Below, piece after piece: positions 56,451 through 62,707 of a stretch of DNA of 62,707 nucleotides. Made by a program: the position numbers and the translations under genes. Every line of letters begins with the position of its first letter. Positions within the stretch are counted from its first letter, which is position 1. Source of the stretch: a virus; IMG/VR virus record IMGVR_UViG_3300033134_000003, positions 1 to 62,707 of that record; one strand, given 5' to 3'. The notes under the pieces are model-generated. The model searched no databases. It had not been told where the DNA came from and was given only the letters and a program-made list of their open reading frames with translations.

Positions 56451-57955
56451 GCAAGTGGATTCCACTTGGCTTCGAGGTCGGATCCGGCAAGCCGGTCTCG
56501 ATTCCGATCGCTCACACGGTGATAACCGGCCAATCGCAGCAGGCAGGAAAAACCACGACCCTCGAAGCGCTGATCTCCCGCGCGAACGTGCCGGGGATCG
56601 CCTTCGTGACCAAGCGAGGGGAGCACTCCTTTGCGGACGGGAGACGCATTGCGCCCTACTTTCGCGAGCGAGCCGACTGGCAGTTCGTAGCCTCCGTGCT
56701 CGAGGCCACCATGCGTGAGCGCCTGAAATTCGAGCGCGCATGGATCATGCGTGCGAGCAAGGGCGCGCGCACCCTCGCCGACGTGCATCGCAACGTGCGC
56801 CGGCTGATGGAAACGGCGAAGGGCCTCTCGGCGGATGTCTACCTCACGCTCGATGCGTACCTCGAGATTGTCGTGCCGCGCGTTGCGGCCGTGCGCTTTG
56901 CGAGCACGCTCGAGGTGCTTCCTGGCCTCAACGTGCTCGACCTCTCGGACCGCGATCGCTTTCCGCCCGAGCTTCAATCTCTCGTCATGCGCTCGGTGAT
57001 CGAATGGATTTACGAGCACGCCGACGGAACCATCACCATCATCCCGGAGGCCTGGGAATTCCTGCCTCAGGGCCGAGGCTCTCCGGTCAAGCTCGCAGCC
57101 GTCGAGCTCATCCGAAAGGGTGCGGGCCTTGCGAACTTCGTATGGCTCGACAGCCAGGACATCGGGGGGATCGACAAAGAGCTGCTGCGCTCCTGCCCGG
57201 TCTGGCTCCTCGGCGTTCAGCGCGAAGCGAACGAGATCAAGCGCGTGCTCGAGAACATCCCCGCGGGCATCGCAAAGCCGAAGCCTTCCGACGTGGCGAC
57301 GCTCCGCAAGGGGCAATTCTTCGCCTGCTTCGGAGAGAGCGTCATCAAGACCTACGTGCAGCCCGGGTGGATGATTCAAGGCGAGGCAGTCGGCATCGCC
57401 CGCGGGACGCTCGAGATGGAGCGGGCGAGTTCGCGGCCGCCGTCACCACTCCCACGCTGGACCATAACCAACGACGCATTGCGACAGGAAGACACCATGA
57501 GCAAGACCGACGAGAAGCTAGACCAGCTGATCGAACTCCTCACGCGCCAGGCCGGGAACCGAACAAGCCCCGCGGCCGCGCCGCCTGCGACCTTCGCAGT
57601 AGGCGCCGAGGAGGAGGAGCTTTTCCAGCGCTTCAGGGCGCGGCTCCTCAAAGAGCCGGCGGTCCTGCGCGTCCTCGCAAGCGTGCCAGTCATCGAGATC
57701 TCCGAAACGCGCGAGGTGATCGAGATCGACGGCGCAACGGTGCGCGGTCAGATCGCAAAGCTGATCGCGCGCGGGTTCTTCGATGAGCCTAAGAACGGCA
57801 ACACGGTGTTCGTCGAGCTGAAGCGCATCGGGGCCAAGGTCGCAAAGCCAAGCGCCTACAAAGAGTGCGACAAGCTCACCTCGATGGGATTCCTCACGGC
57901 CGAGGCGACCGGATACCTCGCCGTCGAGGGCATGAAGCGGAACATCACGAAGTGA
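56447..57955 (+). CDS. HerA/FtsK-type phage ATPase
   Basis: 502 aa from TTG 56447 (TTGA overlap with the Lar-like stop). Walker A GQSQQAGKTT at 28-37; a hydrophobic strand with Glu (ITIIPEAWEFLP) in the Walker B place, where Pro replaces the usual Asp; and WLLGVQREANEIKR as a likely sensor region. Residues about 340-502 form a C-terminal region resembling winged-helix DNA-binding domains. Family knowledge links HerA/FtsK-like ATPases to DNA translocation; this may move or remodel DNA during replication or packaging (inference). Confidence 0.7.
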   Translation: MSKWIPLGFEVGSGKPVSIPIAHTVITGQSQQAGKTTTLEALISRANVPGIAFVTKRGEHSFADGRRIAPYFRERADWQFVASVLEATMRERLKFERAWIMRASKGARTLADVHRNVRRLMETAKGLSADVYLTLDAYLEIVVPRVAAVRFASTLEVLPGLNVLDLSDRDRFPPELQSLVMRSVIEWIYEHADGTITIIPEAWEFLPQGRGSPVKLAAVELIRKGAGLANFVWLDSQDIGGIDKELLRSCPVWLLGVQREANEIKRVLENIPAGIAKPKPSDVATLRKGQFFACFGESVIKTYVQPGWMIQGEAVGIARGTLEMERASSRPPSPLPRWTITNDALRQEDTMSKTDEKLDQLIELLTRQAGNRTSPAAAPPATFAVGAEEEELFQRFRARLLKEPAVLRVLASVPVIEISETREVIEIDGATVRGQIAKLIARGFFDEPKNGNTVFVELKRIGAKVAKPSAYKECDKLTSMGFLTAEATGYLAVEGMKRNITK

Positions 57956-58272
57956 GCGCCCGGGAGCCTAGAACGTTCACGTTCAACTTTAGCCCGCTGT
58001 TCGTGGACAAGGTGCAAGCCGGCGCGAAGCTCCAATTATCTCCCCAGCCCGGCGGTCTGTCGGCGCCCGGCGTGCGTGCGAATCAGACTTTGCGGTTCAT
58101 CTCGCGGCGGCGGATGCATCATAGAAGTCAGCGAGGATCCGCGACGGGCGCATCCCGAGCTCCGCGCTCAGGCGCGGGAGCGAATCTCGAGACGGTGCCT
58201 TTTTGCCGTTCACCCAGTCCGAGACGGTGGGCTGCGACACTCCCACGCGGTCTGCGAGCTCGCGGTGAGTGA
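57952..58272 (+). CDS. ASCH-like protein, probably 3'-truncated
   Basis: 106 aa as read. The first 48 residues (RTFTFNFSPLFVDKVQAGAK) resemble phage ASCH-type proteins. The rest is Arg/Pro/Ser-rich and runs 176 bases antisense into the module 2 repressor gene, where it no longer resembles protein. It looks like the 5' part of a gene cut by insertion of the regulatory module. Whether the product is made is unclear. Confidence 0.35.
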   Translation: MSAREPRTFTFNFSPLFVDKVQAGAKLQLSPQPGGLSAPGVRANQTLRFISRRRMHHRSQRGSATGASRAPRSGAGANLETVPFCRSPSPRRWAATLPRGLRARGE

Positions 58273-58309
58273 TCTTCTGACGTTCGATGTATCTCGCGAC
58301 ACAGTTCAT
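58097..58309 (-). CDS. XRE-family repressor (module 2)
   Basis: 70 aa. KITHRELADRVGVSQPTVSDWV with NGKKAPSRDSLPRLSAELG is a canonical lambda-repressor-like helix-turn-helix. Its -10 (TATTCT) ends about 8 bases before ATG 58309, so the mRNA should be leaderless or nearly so, as with lambda cI from PRM. Likely autoregulated through the operator lying in its own promoter spacer. Divergent to the operon at 58463, matching module 1. Confidence 0.85.
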   Translation of the reverse strand: MNCVARYIERQKITHRELADRVGVSQPTVSDWVNGKKAPSRDSLPRLSAELGMRPSRILADFYDASAAAR

Positions 58310-58317
58310 GGGACGCT

Positions 58318-58435
58318 AGAATAGCCATCGGCTATGCGATGTCAATAGGCGGACGGTGAGTCGTTCCGAGCTCGGGCGGTTCGCCGCAGCGCGATAGCAG
58401 CGGGCTATTGACACACCATAGCCGGTGGCTATACT
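58318..58435. promoter_or_regulatory. Divergent promoters with three palindromic operators
   Basis: Leftward promoter TTGACA (58345-58340), 16 bases, TATTCT (58323-58318). Rightward promoter TTGACA (58408-58413), 16 bases, TATACT (58430-58435). Operators: O1 ATAGCC-ATC-GGCTAT (58321-58335), within the leftward spacer and -10; O2 ATAGCA-GCG-GGCTAT (58394-58408), at the rightward -35; O3 ATAGCC-GGT-GGCTAT (58418-58432), in the rightward spacer and -10. O1 and O3 are perfect 6-bp inverted repeats with 3-base centres; O2 has one mismatch. Confidence 0.9.
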
Positions 58436-58462
58436 TGCCCTCCAGCACGTCGGGAGGGTCCA

Positions 58463-58759
58463 ATGTCAGATCTCAACGAAACCGCGACACAAGTCGCACG
58501 CGCCGAGAGTTTGCCTCAGGTGCGCACGCTCACGGATGCGCGCAATCTCGCGGAGATCCAGCGCATGTCGCACACCGCGCAGATCGCCGAGCTGCAGGAG
58601 GCCAATACGCGGCTGCGCCAGGAGCTCACGACCGCGCGTGCCCTGCTTCCGAACATTCACCACGCTTGCGATGGGGTGTATGACGGTGCCTCGGAGAATC
58701 CGCTCATGGGAACCGTAGGCGATGTGATGATGCTCGCCGCGAAGGGGATGCTGCGATGA
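58463..58759 (+). CDS. Coiled-coil early protein, paralog of 53437
   Basis: 98 aa, preceded by GGAGGG. A coiled coil (LAEIQRMSHTAQIAELQEAN) then NIHHACDGVYDGASENPLMG and TVGDVMMLAAKGMLR, matching the first protein of module 1. First gene under the rightward O2/O3-controlled promoter. Role unknown; its conserved position next to a repressor suggests a regulatory or early takeover function. Confidence 0.65.
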   Translation: MSDLNETATQVARAESLPQVRTLTDARNLAEIQRMSHTAQIAELQEANTRLRQELTTARALLPNIHHACDGVYDGASENPLMGTVGDVMMLAAKGMLR

Positions 58760-58854
58760 GAACCCATCAAGTGGTCCTCACCGGTAAGACTCCGCTGCTC
58801 ATGCACCACGACAACATCGATTGGGCCGACGGCATGGACGAATGGAAGAGATGA
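58756..58854 (+). pseudogene. 5' remnant of a phage early protein gene
   Basis: 32 aa. THQVVLTGKTPLLMHHDNIDWADGM is the N-terminus of a larger phage protein family often encoded beside recombination genes; here a stop follows at once. The full-length homologs (as I recall them) continue for about 200 residues. Overlaps the upstream stop (ATGA). Might still be translated. Confidence 0.45.
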
Positions 58855-58856
58855 GC

Positions 58857-59249
58857 ATGAATAAGAAGAAACAAGGGGGGCTGGGAATGGCATTAGAAAA
58901 GCGCATCGCCGCCGCAATTGCCAAACTGATTAGCTTACACGCCGGGTTCGAGGTGCGGCGCGCGCTGCTGCACACGTGCTTTGATAAAAACGGGAGCCTG
59001 GTATTCCGTCGAGAGGATGCGGAACTCATTTACGATTTGCTCGATAAGGCATGCGAGGCTCATATGAATGCCAAGCACGCCGAACTTTCTCATACGCTCC
59101 GCGGTGCCACCATGACGGACGAGCGCCAAGTCGCCGTGAATGCTGAGATAGCTATTGCGACGCTGTTCTGCGCGGTCGAGCAGGCGGGTTCGAGGGTGAT
59201 CCGCCTCGATGCGGCATTAGCTGAGATAAGACACAAGGAGGCGAAATGA
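58857..59249 (+). CDS. Hypothetical protein of differing base composition
   Basis: 130 aa. LAKLISLHAGFEVRRALLHTCF-like helix pattern, then ELIYDLLDKACEAHMNAKHAE and a C-terminal helix. Codon use is noticeably A/T-richer (AAA, TTA, ATT, GAT) than neighbours, suggesting later acquisition. Ends overlapping the next ATG. Confidence 0.55.
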   Translation: MNKKKQGGLGMALEKRIAAAIAKLISLHAGFEVRRALLHTCFDKNGSLVFRREDAELIYDLLDKACEAHMNAKHAELSHTLRGATMTDERQVAVNAEIAIATLFCAVEQAGSRVIRLDAALAEIRHKEAK

Positions 59250-59410
59250 CCTTCCTTTCCAGGCTCCTCGCCTGGCGCGTGCGGCGCCGTCATGAGAAGC
59301 ACCTGCGCTGGCTGCGCAAAAACCACGTGCTCGGCCCCATCGCCCGTGACGAGCGCAACTCGATCGAGCGCTTCAACAGGATTCTCGCCCGAAGGGAGAC
59401 CCCGTGGTGA
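59246..59410 (+). CDS. Small basic protein, paralog of 53712
   Basis: 54 aa, ATGA overlap with the previous stop. TFLSRLLAWRVRRRHEKHLRWL and RKNHV align with the 61-aa protein of module 1. Arg-rich helix. Coupled to the exonuclease gene by GTGA. Function unknown. Confidence 0.65.
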   Translation: MTFLSRLLAWRVRRRHEKHLRWLRKNHVLGPIARDERNSIERFNRILARRETPW

Positions 59411-60309
59411 AGAGGAAGCGGCCGAGCGGCGAGGGCGCGGTGCGCCTCGCGCACATCCGCGAATGGTCCCCGGAGGAGTACCACGGTGACCCTTGCGCAA
59501 GCGGGCCGAGCCTCTCCTCCAGCATCGCGCACACGCTTGTCACGCGATCCCCGCGACATGCGTGGCTCGAGCATCCGAAGCTCGGCGCACGTGAGCGAAA
59601 GCCCACCCGCGCGATGGACGAGGGCTCGATCTTACATCGCCTCATCCTCGGCAAGGGCGCGCAGTTTGAGATCGTCAACGCTCCGGATTTCCGCCAAGGG
59701 TGGGCGCGCGAGATGCGCGATGAGATCCGAGCGAACGGCAAGGTGCCGCTTCTTACCCACGACTTCGAGCGACTCCGGCACATCGCCGAGCGGGTCCGCA
59801 AGCGCTGCGAGGAGGAGGGGTTTGCTCTTGCTGGGGAGAGCGAGGTGTGCGTCGAATTCCAGGAGAAGGGCGAGCACGGACCGGTGAGCTGCCGTTGCAT
59901 GTTCGATCACATGCGCCGTGATGTGCACGCGATCTTCGACCTGAAGAAGGTCGCAACGGCCAGGCCGATCGACCTGGAGCGGCGCATCGTCGAGAACGGC
60001 CTTGACATCCAGGAAGCAGCCTACCGCAGCGCCTACGAGAAACTTTTCCCCGAGGCAGAGGGGCGCACCGATTTCGCCTTCATTTTCGCCGAGACCGAGA
60101 GCGAGCCGTACGAGGTCGTGACGGCGCGGCTCGACGGAGCCTTCCGGGAGATCGGCCGACAGCGGTGGATGCGTGCGGTGCTCGCCTGGGAGCGGCTGCT
60201 CGCCTGCGGGCAGTGGCCCTGGCCCGGGTACGTCGACGGCGCGGTCGTGCTGAACCCGCCCCAGTGGGTCATCGCGCAGGAACTCGGGAACGATTACGCA
60301 ACGAGATAG
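59407..60309 (+). CDS. RecE-like PD-(D/E)XK exonuclease
   Basis: 300 aa from GTG 59407. SPRHAWLEHPKLG, MDEGSILHRLILGKG, then CRCMFDHMRRDVHAIFDLKK with D and K at the catalytic positions, and NGLDIQEAAYRSAYEKLF, match the YqaJ/DUF3799 (RecE-like) 5'-3' exonuclease family. It would resect double-strand ends for the recombinase encoded next. Together with the Sak4-like gene it forms a homologous recombination pair. Confidence 0.8.
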   Translation: MKRKRPSGEGAVRLAHIREWSPEEYHGDPCASGPSLSSSIAHTLVTRSPRHAWLEHPKLGARERKPTRAMDEGSILHRLILGKGAQFEIVNAPDFRQGWAREMRDEIRANGKVPLLTHDFERLRHIAERVRKRCEEEGFALAGESEVCVEFQEKGEHGPVSCRCMFDHMRRDVHAIFDLKKVATARPIDLERRIVENGLDIQEAAYRSAYEKLFPEAEGRTDFAFIFAETESEPYEVVTARLDGAFREIGRQRWMRAVLAWERLLACGQWPWPGYVDGAVVLNPPQWVIAQELGNDYATR

Positions 60310-60317
60310 GGGATTCT

Positions 60318-61472
60318 ATGAACGCTGAAGCACGCGCTTTCGATGTCAAGCCGGCGGTCCGTGAGGCCGTCGGGCTCCTGATCGGGATTGTCGGCCCATC
60401 ATCGAGCGGCAAGACGTACACCGCCTTGCGCCTGGCGAGCGGTATGCGCCGCATCGTGGGCGGGGAGATCGACTTCGTCGATACCGAGAATCGTCGCGCG
60501 CTCTACTACGCCGACAAGTTCCGGTTCAATCACCTGAACTTCACGAAGCCGTTCTCGCCGCTCGATTACCTCGAAGCAATCAGGCACTGCGTGAAGCGCG
60601 GCGCGAAGACGATCGTCGTCGATTCTGCGTCGCACGAGCACGAAGGCCCGGGCGGTGTCCTCGAGTGGCACGCCGAGGAGACCAAGCGCGTCGCCGCGCA
60701 GTGGAAGACGAGCGAGGAGAAGGCGCAGATGGCGGCGTGGGGACCGCCCAAAGCCGCGCGTCGGCGCCTCATCAACGAGGTGCTGCAGATGAACGTGAAC
60801 CTCATTTTCACGTTTCGCGCGAAAGAGAAGATCAAGATCGTGACGGGCAAGAATCCGATCCCGCTCGGCTGGCAACCGATCTGCGGCGAGGAGTTCATGT
60901 ACGAATTCGCGCTGCAGATCCTGCTGCCCCCCGGCTCCGAAGGCCGCCCGCGCTGGAACTCCGACATGGAGAGCGAGCGGGCGATCATGAAGCTCCCGTC
61001 GCAGTTCCGCGATATCTTTCTAGGCGAAAATGACGGCAAGCAACTCGATGAGCGCACCGGGGAGCGGCTGGCGGAGTGGGCCGCGGGCGGAGTGAAGCTC
61101 GCGCCGCAGGCCGTCGAGCTCATCGCGGAATTCGCCAAGTGCGAGGACGAGAAGGCCTACAAAGCGCTCGAAGCAAAGCGCGCCGCGGCGTGGAAAGCAA
61201 TGCCGCCGGAGAGCAAGCAGCGCGTGAAGGCGGCATCGGAGGCCGCGCTCGAGCGGCTTGCGAAGCCGAGCAACGGCACCGATGCGGGCGGCGGTCTGCG
61301 GCCAGCATTCACAAGCGAAAGCGCCGTCAAGCTCATCCGGGAATGCAAGACCGAAGAGGACCTGCGTGCCGCTCGCGCAGAGATCTGGGGCGAGTTCAAC
61401 GGAGACGTGCCAATCGATGTAGAGGCGAGCTGGAATGACCGCGCGGAGGCCCTCAAACAAGGCGAGCTTTGA
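60318..61472 (+). CDS. Sak4-like RecA-fold ATPase (phage recombinase)
   Basis: 384 aa from ATG 60318. Walker A GPSSSGKT (26-33), followed by YTALRLASGMRR, and Walker B TIVVDS (about 98-103) with a following SASHEHEG. The core (about 20-240) matches Sak4-type phage recombinases related to RecA/RadA; the C-terminal 150 residues are charged and variable. It should bind single-stranded DNA made by the adjacent exonuclease. RBS GGGGATTCT is 7 bases upstream. Confidence 0.8.
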   Translation: MNAEARAFDVKPAVREAVGLLIGIVGPSSSGKTYTALRLASGMRRIVGGEIDFVDTENRRALYYADKFRFNHLNFTKPFSPLDYLEAIRHCVKRGAKTIVVDSASHEHEGPGGVLEWHAEETKRVAAQWKTSEEKAQMAAWGPPKAARRRLINEVLQMNVNLIFTFRAKEKIKIVTGKNPIPLGWQPICGEEFMYEFALQILLPPGSEGRPRWNSDMESERAIMKLPSQFRDIFLGENDGKQLDERTGERLAEWAAGGVKLAPQAVELIAEFAKCEDEKAYKALEAKRAAAWKAMPPESKQRVKAASEAALERLAKPSNGTDAGGGLRPAFTSESAVKLIRECKTEEDLRAARAEIWGEFNGDVPIDVEASWNDRAEALKQGEL

Positions 61473-61586
61473 ACATCGCCGCGTCTCCCGCAATGACTGC
61501 GCCTGCGACTGACCCCCTTTCCGCAGCTGCTCTCAGCTCGCGAGGCGCGGCGATTCTTTCCGCATGAACTTTGAGGTCACCAGCCG
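61473..61586 (+). other. Short gap with no supported gene
   Basis: 114 bases between the recombinase stop and the RHH gene. A frame starting TTG near 61468 (32 aa, Ala-rich) and an 8-aa frame at 61563 exist, without motif support. GAGGTCACCAGCCG upstream of 61587 is the next ribosome site. Confidence 0.5.
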
Positions 61587-61781
61587 ATGAAGAGCACCCG
61601 CGTGCGCCTGTCTTGCACGACGAGCCCGCAGGTCGGTGAGGCGGTCGAGGCGCTCTTGTGGTCAGGGCTCTACGGCCGTACGCGCGCGGAGGTCGTCGAG
61701 CGGCTCCTGTGCGATGCGGTCGCCGAGAAGATCCGCGCGGGAGTTGTCAGGGCCGATGACCTGCAGGAGCCGCGGACGTGA
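61587..61781 (+). CDS. Ribbon-helix-helix-like small protein
   Basis: 64 aa. RVRLSCTTSPQVGEAVEALL followed by GLYGRTRAEVVERLLCDAVA is the strand-helix-helix plan of MetJ/Arc-type DNA-binding proteins, which bind operators as dimers. ATG 61587 has GAGGTC upstream. Overlaps the next frame by GTGA. Probable transcriptional regulator of this operon or of the host (inference). Confidence 0.65.
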   Translation: MKSTRVRLSCTTSPQVGEAVEALLWSGLYGRTRAEVVERLLCDAVAEKIRAGVVRADDLQEPRT

Positions 61782-61852
61782 GCGAGCCGCTCAAAACCAT
61801 GCACGGCTGCTTTGCGGGGAAGGAGGTGGAACGATGGCTCGCGAGATATTGA
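61778..61852 (+). CDS. 24-aa peptide
   Basis: GTG 61778 overlaps the RHH stop. The sequence ends inside the next gene. May serve to carry ribosomes to the strong AAGGAGGTGG site of the next gene. Confidence 0.3.
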   Translation: MSEPLKTMHGCFAGKEVERWLARY

Positions 61853-62013
61853 GGATTGAAGCGTTGAAGCGCATCGCCCAGATTCGCCAGCGCGATCGAG
61901 AGATGTACCGCGAGGGCGGCAGCAACCTCCAAGTGCGCGAGGATATCCACTTTCTGCTGACACACTTGGACGAGGTTCTCGCGCAAATGAATCGAGAGGC
62001 CGCCAATGGCTGA
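61834..62013 (+). CDS. Small helical protein
   Basis: 59 aa, with one of the best ribosome sites of the window (AAGGAGGTGGAACG). AREILRIEALKRIAQIRQRD then VREDIHFLLTHLDEVLAQMN. Two helices; probably a small regulatory or accessory protein. No family recognised. Confidence 0.6.
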   Translation: MAREILRIEALKRIAQIRQRDREMYREGGSNLQVREDIHFLLTHLDEVLAQMNREAANG

Positions 62014-62707
62014 GCATCCCGAGAAGAAGGAAAGCCAAATGCACGATTTTGTTAAAACGCGCGCCGCGCAACTGCGGCTCGAACAGGTCATGGCGTGGTC
62101 GCTCAGAAGCGGCGCGCATAACCAGAACGACAAAGGGGAAGCGTGCGTCATGGAGGCTGTCGCGTATGTCGCAGGCCGTCCGTGGTCTGATTCGCCCCCC
62201 TGCGTCTCGCCTTCAATTGGCGCGTTTATGCGTTCGTGGAACGATGCACTACCGAGCGATGCAGAGCGCGATCGGCTGCTAAAACCGCTGATTCCGACGC
62301 TCATCAACACCAAGACTTCTGACGCGGATGAGCAGCGCCGCGCCTTCATGGCGATGGACTGGCTCGTGCGCGTGTTCACGCCCAAGTGGCTCGATCTCGT
62401 TCCGGCTCTCAAACCACACTCTGTGGCACTGCGTGACTCCGAAGAGATTTGCGATATAGCAGGGCTCGTAGCGGCGACAGCGAAGCTGCGTGCCGCGCGC
62501 GAGGCTTCGGCCGCCGCCTGGGACGCCGCCAGGGACCCCGCCTGGGACGCCGCCAGGGACCCCGCCTGGGACGCCGCCAGGGACGCCGCCAGCGACGCCG
62601 CCAGGGACGCCGCCTGGGCCGCCGCCTGGGACGCCGCCAGGGACGCCGCCTGGGACGCCGCCTGGGACCCCGCCTGGGACGCCGCCAGGGACGCCGCCTG
62701 GGACGCC
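62006..62707 (+). CDS. DAAW-repeat protein (partial, runs off the window)
   Basis: At least 234 codons, no stop before the right edge. ATG 62006 overlaps the preceding gene. Residues 1-165 contain [41 protein letters not shown] and [18 protein letters not shown], a pattern of uncharacterised proteins in phages and Actinobacteria. The tail is repeated [16 protein letters not shown] tetrapeptide pairs of the kind found in Imm-5-like and related repeat proteins. Function unknown. Confidence 0.7.
   Translation, partial: MAEHPEKKESQMHDFVKTRAAQLRLEQVMAWSLRSGAHNQNDKGEACVMEAVAYVAGRPWSDSPPCVSPSIGAFMRSWNDALPSDAERDRLLKPLIPTLINTKTSDADEQRRAFMAMDWLVRVFTPKWLDLVPALKPHSVALRDSEEICDIAGLVAATAKLRAAREASAAAWDAARDPAWDAARDPAWDAARDAASDAARDAAWAAAWDAARDAAWDAAWDPAWDAARDAAWDA
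62519..62707 (+). repeat. 12/24-bp in-frame tandem repeat
   Basis: At least 15 units of a 12-base motif (TGGGACGCCGCC or AGGGACGCCGCC, with G-to-C variants giving Pro), continuing past the window. The period is a multiple of three, so it changes protein length without frameshift. Confidence 0.9.

Noticed and set aside
62519-62707. GC-rich tandem repeat as an origin or CRISPR array
   Set aside because: It is a coding repeat with period 12 and an unbroken reading frame.

Overview
The window is G+C-rich, almost gap-free phage (or prophage) DNA. It looks like a long-tailed siphovirus of a proteobacterial host. The evidence is a P27-type small terminase, an HK97-type terminase/portal/protease/capsid set, a tape measure gene and a distal-tail set like that of Rhodobacter gene transfer agents (DUF2460, DUF2163, NlpC/P60, tail-tip hub). 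The host cannot be fixed from sequence. No integrase, tRNA, rRNA or CRISPR array is visible, and both window ends cut phage genes.

Layout. 1-1109 (+): a DpdA-like (7-deazaguanine DNA modification family) protein and two small proteins. 1066-3656 (-): lysis block with a class 3 lipase, two small proteins, a probable holin, a GH24 endolysin and a membrane/coiled-coil protein. 3813-4226 (+): lipoprotein. 4189-15294 (-): tail genes from the tip back to the major tail protein, with a frameshifted chaperone pair. 15461-27793 (-): five consecutive genes whose products carry Sec-type signal peptides, four of them chained by 1-4 base overlaps, with a TnpB element inserted on the opposite strand. 27805-40392 (-): tail completion, head completion, decoration-like proteins, capsid, protease-scaffold fusion, portal, intein-containing large terminase and small terminase. 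Late transcription therefore runs right to left from about 40.4 kb.

40573-45122 (+): short early genes separated by GC-rich hairpins, most preceded by the same CACGGAG...GACCATG leader. They include a sliding-clamp-like protein and a gp37/gp68 (DUF5131) protein. 45163-53046 (-): a chain of small, overlapping genes including HNH, GNAT, DnaJ-domain, PD-(D/E)XK nuclease and replication-type proteins. 53113-62707 (+ with two - repressors): two related regulatory modules. Each has a leftward XRE repressor, a divergent promoter with palindromic operators, and a rightward operon beginning with a coiled-coil protein and containing a small basic protein, both paralogous between the modules. The second operon continues into a RecE-like exonuclease and a Sak4-like RecA-fold ATPase, and the window ends inside a DAAW-repeat protein.

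Most notable: the secreted-protein operon inside the virion gene block, the duplicated repressor/operator switch with apparently leaderless repressor mRNAs, the class 3 intein in the terminase Walker A loop, the TnpB with a displaced RuvC-II glutamate, and the hairpin/leader gene cassettes. Function calls are from motif recognition by eye; no database search was run.
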